The notes beneath the pieces were generated by a model. The model searched no databases, had not been told where the DNA came from, and worked only from the letters and a program-made list of their open reading frames with translations. From Sorghum bicolor (Eukaryota > Streptophyta > Magnoliopsida > Poales > Poaceae), in assembly GCF_000003195.3 (NCBI RefSeq), contig NC_012876.2:44883276-44947275 (forward strand): a stretch of DNA of 64,000 bases. The letters run 5' to 3'. The translations under genes were made by a program, and so were the position numbers. Positions 55,112 to 64,000 of the stretch are shown one piece after another (positions within the stretch are counted from its first letter, which is position 1; each line of letters begins with the position of its first letter).

Positions 55112-58100
55112 ATGCCTCGGCCCTCTAGGGGATCCAGATCCAACCGACCTTATCAACGCAGAAACCAACAGGATTCCCTTTAGAGCTGAAAACTTTGCTC
55201 TAGATCTATGGAAGGACACCTTTCGCTCTTGGCCCAGCCCTACTGTAGGGTGGAAAGACTGGTTCTTGAGGGTCAGCAACTCTTATGAAGTTCAATGGGG
55301 TGAGAGGAAATTAGCTCAATGCATTAGGCTGTCCATTGCCGATATGCACAGGAATGAGTCATTGCTGATAGCTGCATCTTACTTTTGGTCAGACACTCTC
55401 AACGCTTTTGTTTTTGGCCACGGCCCTGCTTCTCCTACCCTTGCCGATGTAGCCATGCTTACTGGGTTAGACATATCTTCTGCCGATAGCACCCACTTTT
55501 TTGATACCGCCCCCAGTGCCAAAGTGGAGACTCGCGCTATCGGCGGCTGGTCAGGGTACATCCAGAAGTACCGCGGGAGAGGGCCTGTCACCATAAAGGA
55601 GCAAACCACCTTTCTGAACATGTGGCTAGACAAGTTTGTATTCTGTGGTCGATCGGCAGGACCGACTTCTGTCTATCTATCGGCAGCAGAAAGACTGGCT
55701 AGCGGTGGTCAATTTCCTCTCGGTCGTTATTTGCTCGGCGCTGTTTATCACCTTCTTCATCAGGTAGTCCAGAAACTCCTGCTCGGCCAACCTATCGGCA
55801 ACTTGGGAGGTCCTTGGTGGTTTATTAATATGTGGCTCAATCTGCACCTGCACAAGCGCCTCGATCTCAACTTGTTCTCTCAGCACTTCCCAAGAGATAT
55901 AGCCGAGAACCATGTGTTGGGTGAAGAGGAATCGGCAACACGTGCCCCCCTAAACTTTGGCGAAGCTGTTATAGTTTTACCTGGTTTAGGGAACATTCCG
56001 GATCAGATCGGCCGATTCTTCGAGACGCTGTATGAGGGTCTGGCCAGAGATGAACGACCATGGCTGGCTTATGACGACCCAGATAGCATGCTCCCTCTGA
56101 CCTTCAATCCGTTCGACGAAGCTCTTGATAGGGACAATGAGGTGATGATGGCAATCGTGACTCCCAGAGCCATACCAGTGAACTTCTTCGGCAGCACGAA
56201 AACCTCTCCCCAAACCTATGAATTTTATAATCCATCGGCATTGGCTCGCTAGCTAGCTTTCGGCCAATTGCCGATCGCACTTCCTTATGCCGATGTAATA
56301 AAGCCCAGAGAACCCATCGCTAACCTCCTCGAGTGGACTCGAGTAGCCCAGCTACCACCAAATGCCGATACAGATGTAGATCTGTCAGAATGGGTTCCAG
56401 CTGCCTTTATCACTCAAGCATACAAGCTATGGTGGGCAGAATGGAAGGAGAATCAATTCTGCAGATCGGCCCTCTCATACCGCGGCATGATCGACCCCGA
56501 ATACGAAGTCCCTGATGACACTGTAAGTATTTTAAACCGATGTCTCATTTTCCAATACTATTCCCATCGGTAACTTACCCCTGTATTCCTTTTGCAGATT
56601 GACAACACCCCCCCATCGGTTAGCAGGAGTGGCAAGCCGATCGACTTATTCCCATCAGGCCCGATCTCCTCAATCGGCCACAATGCTCCCACTCTGGCTT
56701 CCATCGTGCACCGGGGTGCGCGTCTCAAGAAAGTTACCACCAGGAAAACTCAGACATCACCAACGGTAACTGCTTCCACTCTGGCGCAAGCTTTCAAGGC
56801 AATCTGTTAAAACCCTTTTTTATTTATGCTGACTATCTTTATATCGGTTATCTGTGCTCATAAACTCCTTATCGTTGTTGCAGCAAACTGGTGCATCGGC
56901 AAAAGCCAAACGCCAAGGTGCCGATGCCCCCCAGTCTAGCCAGCCAAAGAGGAAAGGCGTCCAAGGTGCTAAGACTGGAACAAAGCGTCAGAAAGTGGCA
57001 ACTCCTCCTCCTCCTCCGGTGTCCCCAATCCCGGTGGAATCTTCCCCTTCTCCTCCAGAAGTCCAGGCACAGCAAGCACCATCTCCTCAATCAATACAGG
57101 AAGCACCACAGATGGAAGAACCTCAGCAAGAAGAACCTCAAACGGCAGGTACATCAGCTGACGTAGGTGAACAAACAACTGGCCCGGCAGGTCCAGTTAT
57201 ATCATCAGCGGTCTCCTCAATTCAAACAACTGTTGTTCCTCCTCCGGGTAACATATCCCAACAATACTCCTACCGATAAACTTATTTTCATTTATTCTTA
57301 TAATCCTTCCTGTCTTCTTTCAGGCGATATCGTTCTATCGGCAACATTTGCCGATCAACCTGCAGCTCCATCAGCCTCTCTGAGTCAAAGGCAAGAAATC
57401 GCCTTGAAGCAAGTAAGTCATCCACTTTTCCATCGGTATCGTCTGCCGAAGTTTTGACCATAAAATTGACCTATTTCATTTTCATTTTCAGGAACAAGAT
57501 TCTCCCAACAGCTTGTTCTCCTTCGCTATTGATATCTTCGAAGAAGAAGGCGAGGAAGCAAGCTCCTCTCGGGCAGTTGGAATTGTATCGGCAGAAACCA
57601 GAGCTAAGCTGGAGGAGCTATCGGCCATACTTCATCAAGACACAACTCAACTGGTCAACGATTCTGACCCAGCCAAGGCCCTGTTCAAGACTCTTAGAGG
57701 CCAAATTCCTGCCGATGCCGAAGAAGCACTCTTCCACGCTGCACATCTAGAAAGCCGCCAGCTACAGTACCAGAGAGCTACTCGACGCCTTGCCGATAGA
57801 GCTGCTCAAATCCAGCTCTCTGAGGAGATGATGAAAGAAAAACTCTTAGCCGATGAGAAACATAAGAACATCGGCATCTTAAAGTCCTCAGGTGATGCAC
57901 TGAAGCAGAAAGTGTCTGATCTATCGGCAAAAAGAGAAGCTCTGCTGGCTGAACTCAAGCAAGTAGAAGACGCTCTGTCCCAAGCCCAGCAAGAAGAGAG
58001 TCAACTGCCGGAGACCATCAAGCATCTTGAACAGGAACGAAACGTCCATGGTCGTAAAGCGCTGCAACTGAAGAGGAAGCTGAAGCCGATCGAAGGTTCT

Positions 58101-58187
58101 GCCGATGACGATATCAAAGAGATAGAGACAGCCAACCAGATTCGGCTGCGCGCCATATCCGCAATCCAAGCGCTGCTGAACATCTGA
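55112..58187 (+). pseudogene. Antisense plant-mobile-domain gene in element L
   Basis: A spliced gene opposite to pol. Probable exons: 55112-56522, 56598-56805, 56884-57247, 57324-57412, 57492-58187, with gtaagt/gcag-type borders. Exon 1 encodes a PMD (PF10536-like) domain: FVFGHGPASPTLADVAMLTG, TFLNMWLDKFVFC, FPLGRYLLGAVYHLL, LGGPWWFINMWLNLHL. Exon 3 is Pro/Gln-rich and basic. The last exon is a ~230-residue coiled coil (EELSAILHQDTTQLV, KREALLAELKQVEDALSQAQ). Defects: a shift between ATG 55112 and the PMD frame near 55145, an in-frame TAG at 56250-56252 (likely from CAG), and a phase mismatch between exons 2 and 3. Extra antisense ORFs are known in Tat elements; their role is not settled. 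Confidence 0.8.
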
Positions 58188-58332
58188 AGCTTTCATCGGC
58201 GACACACCTTTGTTTCTCCGCTTTTAGCTTTTAGTCTAGCCGATAAGACTGTTATCGGCATCTTTTGAAACATTAAGTCTGCCCTTGAACATTTAAATCC
58301 AGCCGATAGGAGTGTTATCGGCACCTAAACTT

Positions 58333-61300
58333 TTATGCGTCGATCCATATGCTGGGGTAGTACTTCTTCAAATATTTGCCATTTAACGCTCTGGGAAATT
58401 CAACTCCTTCGAGAGTTTCTAGAATATAGGCATTACCAGGAGCTGAGTGTTTTATCCGATAAGGACCTTCCCAATTAGGAGACCACTTCCCAAACTTTGA
58501 ACTTTTAGTCCCGACTGGCAAAATCAACTTCCATACCAAATCCCCATCGGCAAACTCCTTAACCTTCACTTTTTTATCATACCATCTGGCAACTCTCTTC
58601 TTATTTTCTTCTATACTCATTAAAGCCTTTAACCGATGCCCTGCTAAATCATCTAACTCATCGGTCATCAAAGTGGTATAATCATCGGCAGCCAATTGAT
58701 CTTGAAAAGATAATCGCCTAGATCCAGCCTTAATCTCCCAAGGCAAAACTGCATCATGTCCATACACCAATTGATAAGGTGACACCTTGGTTGATCCATG
58801 ACAAGCCATCCGATAAGACCACAGTGCTTCATTTAACAATGTATGCCACCGCCTAGGATTTTCTTCAATCTTTCGTTTAATAAGCTTGATAATTCCTTTG
58901 TTAGACGCTTCGGCCTGCCCATTGGCTTGAGCATAGTAAGGAGAAGAATTCAACACTTTAATTCCCATACCGATTGCGAATTCATCGAACTCCCCCGACG
59001 TGAACATGGTGCCCTGATCGGTAGTAATCGTTTGGGGAATCCCAAATCGGTAAATAATATGCTCCTTCACAAAATCAATCATATTGGTCGATGTGACTTT
59101 CTTCAAAGGAATAGCTTCGACCCACTTAGTGAAATAGTCAGTGGCAACTAGAATGAACTTATGCCCTTTGCTAGATGGTGGATAAATCTGGCCGATCAGA
59201 TCGATGGCCCACCCCCGGAACGGCCAAGGTTTTATTATAAGATTCATAGCCGATGCGGGTGCTCTCTGGATATTACCGAACTTTTGACAACCTTGACATC
59301 CCTTGAAATATTTAAAACAATCTTCAAGTATGGTTGGCCAAAAATATCCATTCCTTCGAATCATCCACTTCATCTTAAAAGCTGACTGATGCGCTCCACA
59401 CACTCCTTCATGGATTTCTCCCATCAAACTTCTGGCTTCATCATCACCCAAGCATCGGAGAAGAATTCCGTCGATAGTTCGATAATACAATTCATTTTCA
59501 AGGAGCACATACTTGGTTGCTTGAAATCGAACCCGTCTTTCAACTTTTTTGGATGGATCTTTTAGATAATCAATAATTTCTTCCCTCCAATCACCGGCAC
59601 TGACTGCCGATGTCGCATTAATCATTGGCTGATATCCCGAGGCATGCTGGGCTAACCGATTAGCGTCTTCATTATGCAATCGGGGAACATGCTCCAATCG
59701 GAAGTTCTTGAATTCCTTTAACAGTTGTATACTTCTCTCGAAATAGGTTATGAGAACTTCACTTCGGCATTCATAGCTTCCGGCCAATTGATTTATAATC
59801 AACATGGAATCTCCGAATACTTCAACAGCATCAGCACGAACTTCTCTTAACAACTCCAATCCCTTGATCAGAGCTTGATACTCAGCCTGATTATTTGTTG
59901 ATGTAGCAACAATCGGCAAGGAAAACTCATACTTCCTTCCCTTAGGAGAAACTAATACAATGCCGATTCCTGCTCCCCGGTCACAGGCAGATCCATCAAA
60001 GAAGAGCGTCCAGGGTGCAATTTCCAAGGTTTCCACTAGACCGCAATGCTGAGTCACAAAATCGGCCATAACCTGCCCTTTGACCGCCTTAGCCGATTCG
60101 TAACGCAAATCGAACTCCGACAGCGCCAAAATCCATTTACCGATCCTACCACTCATAATCGGCATAGATAGCATGTATCGGACCACGTCATCTTTGCAAA
60201 CAACAGCACATTCGGCCGACAACAGGTAATGTCTTAGCTTGATACATGAAAAATATAAGCATAAGCACAGCTTCTCAATGGCCGAATACCTGGTTTCAGC
60301 ATCAATCAACCTCCTACTCAAATAATAAATTACCCTCTCTTTCCCTTCAAATTCTTGAACTAAAGCTGAACCGATAACCGATCCATCGGTAGATAAATAT
60401 AATTTGAAGGGTTTCCCTTGTTGAGGTGGAACTAAAACTGGAGGATTTACTAGATACCTTTTGATTTCATCTAGAGCCAACTGCTGTTCTTTTCCCCAAA
60501 CAAACTCCTGATCGGCTTTCAATTTAAGAAGAGGACTGAAAGCACGAATTCTCCCAGATAAATTCGATATAAATCTTCTGATAAAATTCACCATGCCGAT
60601 CAAGGATTGGAGCTCGGTTCTATCGGTAGGGGCAACTATTTTATTGATGGCGTCAATAGATCTTCGACTAATTTCAATACCCCTCTGATGTACCATGAAA
60701 CCAAGAAACTGTCCTGCCGATACGCCAAATGCACACTTGTTGGGATTCATCTTCAATCCATGCTTCCTTGTGCACTCCAACACTTTTCGTAAATCGGCAA
60801 GATGCTTTGAGAAATCTCCAGACTTAACCACCACATCATCAATATAAAGTTCCACGATCTTGCCGATGAACTCATGAAATATAAAATTCATAGCCCTTTG
60901 ATAAGTAGCACCAGCATTCTTTAACCCAAAAGTCATGACTATCCACTCAAATAGTCCAACATGACCAGGACACCTGAACGCGGTTTTTGGAATATCCTCC
61001 TCTGCCATGAATATTTGATTGTAACCTGCATTACCATCCATGAAGCTGATGACCCGATGGCCAGCCGCAGCATCAACCAGTAGATCGGCGACAGGCATTG
61101 GGTATCCGTCCATCGGCGTAGCTTTATTGAGATTCCTGAAATCAATGCACACCCGCAGCTTCCCGTTCTTCTTGTAAACCGGAACAACATTGGAAATCCA
61201 TTCGGCATACCGACACTGCCGAATAAACTTAGCTTCAATAAGTTTAGTGATTTCGGCCTTAATATCAGGTAGAATGTTAGGATTACATCGGTGGGCTGGT

Positions 61301-61566
61301 TGCTGATGTGGCCGAAATCCAGACTTGATGGGTAACCGATGTTCGACAATTGATCGGTCTAAACCAGGCATCTCTGTATAATCCCAAGCAAAGCAATCTT
61401 TATACTCCTTTAACAAACTAGTCAATTGTCGCTTACACTCAGGATCTAATTTAGCACTAATAAAAGTAGGCCTAGGCTTATCACCACTACCTATATCTAC
61501 TTGTACCAAATCATCGGCCGATGTGAACCCCTGGCCTAATTTTCCATCATCGGCGAATCTATCCAT
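58333..61566 (-). CDS. Element L pol: RT, two RNase H, integrase
   Basis: A 1077-residue frame without stops. RT at about 70-300 with VCIDFRNLNKATPMDGYP and catalytic YIDD at 241-244. First RNase H about 390-510. A second, archaeal-type RNase H at about 515-645, starting LFFDGSACDRGAG (D524), is diagnostic of Tat elements. Integrase zinc residues H719, H726, C757, C760; catalytic D789, D850 and E886 with DD35E spacing. The C-terminal part has FGKWSPNWEGPYRI. The ATG overlaps the gag-protease stop as TAATG. The element's reverse transcription and integration machinery thus looks complete. Confidence 0.92.
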   Translation of the reverse strand: MDRFADDGKLGQGFTSADDLVQVDIGSGDKPRPTFISAKLDPECKRQLTSLLKEYKDCFAWDYTEMPGLDRSIVEHRLPIKSGFRPHQQPAHRCNPNILPDIKAEITKLIEAKFIRQCRYAEWISNVVPVYKKNGKLRVCIDFRNLNKATPMDGYPMPVADLLVDAAAGHRVISFMDGNAGYNQIFMAEEDIPKTAFRCPGHVGLFEWIVMTFGLKNAGATYQRAMNFIFHEFIGKIVELYIDDVVVKSGDFSKHLADLRKVLECTRKHGLKMNPNKCAFGVSAGQFLGFMVHQRGIEISRRSIDAINKIVAPTDRTELQSLIGMVNFIRRFISNLSGRIRAFSPLLKLKADQEFVWGKEQQLALDEIKRYLVNPPVLVPPQQGKPFKLYLSTDGSVIGSALVQEFEGKERVIYYLSRRLIDAETRYSAIEKLCLCLYFSCIKLRHYLLSAECAVVCKDDVVRYMLSMPIMSGRIGKWILALSEFDLRYESAKAVKGQVMADFVTQHCGLVETLEIAPWTLFFDGSACDRGAGIGIVLVSPKGRKYEFSLPIVATSTNNQAEYQALIKGLELLREVRADAVEVFGDSMLIINQLAGSYECRSEVLITYFERSIQLLKEFKNFRLEHVPRLHNEDANRLAQHASGYQPMINATSAVSAGDWREEIIDYLKDPSKKVERRVRFQATKYVLLENELYYRTIDGILLRCLGDDEARSLMGEIHEGVCGAHQSAFKMKWMIRRNGYFWPTILEDCFKYFKGCQGCQKFGNIQRAPASAMNLIIKPWPFRGWAIDLIGQIYPPSSKGHKFILVATDYFTKWVEAIPLKKVTSTNMIDFVKEHIIYRFGIPQTITTDQGTMFTSGEFDEFAIGMGIKVLNSSPYYAQANGQAEASNKGIIKLIKRKIEENPRRWHTLLNEALWSYRMACHGSTKVSPYQLVYGHDAVLPWEIKAGSRRLSFQDQLAADDYTTLMTDELDDLAGHRLKALMSIEENKKRVARWYDKKVKVKEFADGDLVWKLILPVGTKSSKFGKWSPNWEGPYRIKHSAPGNAYILETLEGVEFPRALNGKYLKKYYPSIWIDA

Positions 61567-63191
61567 TAAAAACCGTCGTCAGAACCGACTGCTTGGATCG
61601 GTGGAATCTCATAATCGGCAACTTTGAGAAAATCTTTCTCCCAAACTTCTCCTGAAATGCACCTAGTCTTTTCATAAGTATCCGCCTCTGCCGATGCGAT
61701 AACATAAGAAGAATCCCCTGGGACGATCTCAATCTTGTCACCTACCCACTGAACCAAGCACTGATGCATTGTAGATGGGACACAACAATTGGCATGAATC
61801 CAATCTCTCCCCAATAATAAATTGTAAGCACCTTTTCCGCTGATCACGAAAAAAGTTGTCGGCAAGGTTTTGCTGCCGATGGTCAACTCTGCACATATCG
61901 CCCCCTTGACTGGAGACACGTTTCCTTCAAAATCTTTGAGCATCATATCGGTCTTGGTCAAATCTTGATCCCCTTTTCCAAGCTTCCGATATACTGCATA
62001 CGGCATAATATTAATAGCAGCTCCACCATCAACTAGGATCTTGGTCATTGGCTGCCCATCGACCCTTCCTTTGAGGAACAAAGCTTTGAGATGCTGCCTC
62101 TCGTCATCGGCAGGTTTCTCAAAGATAGCCGTCATCGGATCCAGAGCCAACTGAGCTATCTGATCAGAAAATTCCAACTCATCATCACTGGCTGGTGCAA
62201 GAAACTCCATCGGCAACATGAAGACCATGTTGACGCCTGCCGATGGACCTTCCTTCTTAGTGTCTGACGGCTGCCGACTTCCAGAGTTCTCTCCTTTATT
62301 TAGCTCTTCCTGCCTTTCACGTTGCAATCTCCTTTTCTGTGTCTTGGTTAATCCTTGAGGGCACCATGGAGGAAGTGGCCTTTGCCTTGCCGTCGGGCGT
62401 TGGTTCTCTCTTGACTCCATGCGATGCGTGTTAGCATCCCTGCAAAATATGAATTCATCGGGAACCCGCGCATCAGCCATTCTTTCAAGCTCCTCTTGGT
62501 TCCTGGGAAAATACTGGACACGGTCACCGAGCCGATCGTGAACGCTAAGCCTGCCCCCCAGCCGATCATGAACTGACGCCCTTCCTCTGATCGGCCCATT
62601 AAATCGTCGTTCATCATCATGATAACGCCGATCGTTCCTGTCGTACCGATCATAACCGTTGCATTCAGGGCAGTCTCTGACAGTAGGAAGCTTGATATTT
62701 TCCTCCCAACAATGGATGAAGAATGGGCAATTCCAATGATCCCTGTGCCGATTCCACTCCTGTCGGCGTCTCTCTTCTTCCCGTTGATAATCTTCCTGCT
62801 GGCGCCGGTACCGATCTTCCCGTTGTTGCCATCTCTCTCGAGGCCTTCTATGAGTTATAACAATACCAGATCGAGGAATTCTTCCTGAGCTAGCTCCTTC
62901 CTGTACCAAGCCCTTACTTCTTGCATCGGCGGTAGTAACTTGATGCTGAGGATCTACCGATGCACTCTTCTCAGCTGTCCCCGACGTTAAGACCTTAGCC
63001 TTCCCCTTAGCATCCAACATGTTTGTCGGGAAAGGATGTTGGTCTATCTTCATCGGCTTCTGGGCTTTGGAACTGTCAAACTTGATTCTCCCTGACTCTA
63101 TGGCCGATTGCAGCTGTTGTCTGAATACTTTGCACTCGTTGGTGTCATGTGAAGTTGCATTATGCCACTTGCAATATCTCATCCTCTTCAA
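61566..63191 (-). CDS. Element L nucleocapsid and protease
   Basis: 541 residues from MKRMRYCKWHNATSHDTNEC, the start of the zinc-binding part of Tat gag, through a charged Arg/Glu/Asp-rich segment (QQREDRYRRQQEDYQREEER) and a second Cys/His stretch to retropepsin with KILVDGGAAINIMPYAVYRK (active DGG) and AYNLLLGRDWIHANC. The ATG is not a natural start: this frame should continue gag, from which a one-base shift at 63205-63208 separates it. It stops at TAATG, sharing a base with pol. Confidence 0.87.
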   Translation of the reverse strand: MKRMRYCKWHNATSHDTNECKVFRQQLQSAIESGRIKFDSSKAQKPMKIDQHPFPTNMLDAKGKAKVLTSGTAEKSASVDPQHQVTTADARSKGLVQEGASSGRIPRSGIVITHRRPRERWQQREDRYRRQQEDYQREEERRRQEWNRHRDHWNCPFFIHCWEENIKLPTVRDCPECNGYDRYDRNDRRYHDDERRFNGPIRGRASVHDRLGGRLSVHDRLGDRVQYFPRNQEELERMADARVPDEFIFCRDANTHRMESRENQRPTARQRPLPPWCPQGLTKTQKRRLQRERQEELNKGENSGSRQPSDTKKEGPSAGVNMVFMLPMEFLAPASDDELEFSDQIAQLALDPMTAIFEKPADDERQHLKALFLKGRVDGQPMTKILVDGGAAINIMPYAVYRKLGKGDQDLTKTDMMLKDFEGNVSPVKGAICAELTIGSKTLPTTFFVISGKGAYNLLLGRDWIHANCCVPSTMHQCLVQWVGDKIEIVPGDSSYVIASAEADTYEKTRCISGEVWEKDFLKVADYEIPPIQAVGSDDGF

Positions 63192-64000
63192 CTCTTCTGC
63201 CGACGGGGATCACGTGGTTAGGTGACAATTTGATTTGACCTTCCTGAAGTAGAAAGTCAAATATCCTATCGGCCTTGGCGGTGTCAAATGCAAACTTCTC
63301 TGGTTCCTTCTGCCCAAAAGGACAAGACATCGGCTTCTTGTTTTTTACCCATTCTGCCAAACCGATTACTGGTTCTTCATCGGAATCTGAGCTTGTTGCT
63401 TCATCAACAAATGAGACTTTCTTATTCCATGCCCTCTTAGGCTCGAAAGGCTTGATGTCTTGATCAGATATCCTCTGCACCAAGTGACTTAAACTTTCGA
63501 ACTCCTGAGAGGCATACTTATCCCTGATGTGTGGCAACAAACCCTGGAAAGCCAAATCGGCTAGCTGCCGATCATCCAGAACCAGGCTATAGCATTTATT
63601 TTTGACCTCTCGTATCCTCTGCACAAATCCCTCAACCGACTCATCATTACGTTGCCTCAACTTGACCAAGTCGGTGATCTTCTTCTCATGAACCCCCGAG
63701 AAGAAGTATCTGTGGAATTGCTTCTCTAGATCGGCCCAAGTAATTACTGAATTGGGAGGCAATGATATGAACCAAGTAAAGGCCGATCCAGACAATGATG
63801 ATGAAAATAGGCGAACCCTCAATTCGTCCCTGTTACCAGCCTCTCCACATTGAATAATGAACCTGTTGACATGCTCCATGGTTGACGTGTCGTCCTGTCC
63901 GGAAAACTTTGTAAAATCCGGTACTTTGTACCGATGTGGAAGCGGGATCAAATCATACGCTGGAGGATACGGTGTCCGATAAGAATAAGTGTTGACTTTG
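63160..64000 (-). CDS. Element L gag, capsid part (partial)
   Basis: The frame is open to the window edge, so the start is missing. Retrotrans_gag core: DFTKFSGQDDTSTMEHVNRF, FSSSLSGSAFTWFISLPPNS, WADLEKQFHRYFFSGVHEKK, DLVKLRQRNDESVEGFVQRI, LADLAFQGLLPHIRDKY. After DEEPVIGLAEWVKNKKPMSC it enters the wrong frame at a CCCC run (63205-63208) and stops at 63160. Confidence 0.88.
   Translation of the reverse strand, partial: KVNTYSYRTPYPPAYDLIPLPHRYKVPDFTKFSGQDDTSTMEHVNRFIIQCGEAGNRDELRVRLFSSSLSGSAFTWFISLPPNSVITWADLEKQFHRYFFSGVHEKKITDLVKLRQRNDESVEGFVQRIREVKNKCYSLVLDDRQLADLAFQGLLPHIRDKYASQEFESLSHLVQRISDQDIKPFEPKRAWNKKVSFVDEATSSDSDEEPVIGLAEWVKNKKPMSCPFGQKEPEKFAFDTAKADRIFDFLLQEGQIKLSPNHVIPVGRRVEEDEILQVA

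Larger units (their letters stand above)
53683..64000 (-). mobile_element. Tat-lineage Gypsy element L (5' end off window)
   Basis: Minus-strand element inserted into repeat copy 2 after ACATT. From its 3' end: LTR, polypurine tract, an opposite-strand spliced gene, pol, protease, gag. The antisense gene and the second RNase H are hallmarks of the Tat lineage. The 5' LTR and leader lie beyond 64000. The word ATCGGC/GCCGAT is extraordinarily common across it. Confidence 0.9.

Overview
This is a grass (Poaceae) nuclear window, most likely panicoid: it has spliced eukaryotic exons, an Au-type SINE, and several Copia and Ty3/Gypsy lineages typical of cereal genomes. There are no rRNA, tRNA or CRISPR features. 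I see one ordinary host gene; nearly everything else is retrotransposon or repeat.

Host gene: a minus-strand gene for a chloroplast-type adenylate kinase with a C-terminal DUF1995-like half (AMK5/AK5-like) runs from 36545 down to 6350. I could place 19 exons whose phases all agree. They give a 588-residue open frame with GT/AG splice sites throughout, so it looks functional although its exons fill only about 6% of a 30-kb locus. The introns are swollen by insertions: intron 2 (LINE), intron 4 (a Copia mosaic), intron 5 (a head-to-head Copia chimera), intron 7 (two complete short-LTR Copia elements with perfect target-site duplications, a LINE scrap and an Au SINE), intron 12 (Copia LTR/gag and RT fragments) and intron 14 (LTR-like sequence and a Copia gag-protease scrap).

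Layout: 1-2430, dimeric tandem array with a ~1.07-kb period; 2437-5390, SIRE-like Copia LTR plus a broken three-zinc-knuckle gag with no pol; 5390-6350, region downstream of the host gene; 6350-36545, host gene with its nested insertions; 36546-36847, its upstream region with a G-box and MITE-like sequence; 36848-39650, minus-strand Copia whose 70-bp 3' LTR points at the host promoter; 39651-40384, LTR-type fragment with a MITE; 40385-50015, Athila-like Gypsy array (LTR, protease, LTR, gag split by a clean solo LTR, decayed protease); 50030-53682, sequence carrying a 1.65-kb direct tandem duplication; 53683-64000, most of a minus-strand Tat-lineage Gypsy element cut by the window edge.

The Tat element is the most unusual object. 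Between its 3' LTR and pol it carries a multi-exon gene on the opposite strand, with a plant mobile domain (PMD), a coiled-coil tail and its own TATA box. The short word ATCGGC/GCCGAT recurs on both strands through its LTR, antisense gene and pol. Its pol frame (RT, two RNase H domains, DD35E integrase) is uninterrupted, while gag is broken once at a run of four C.
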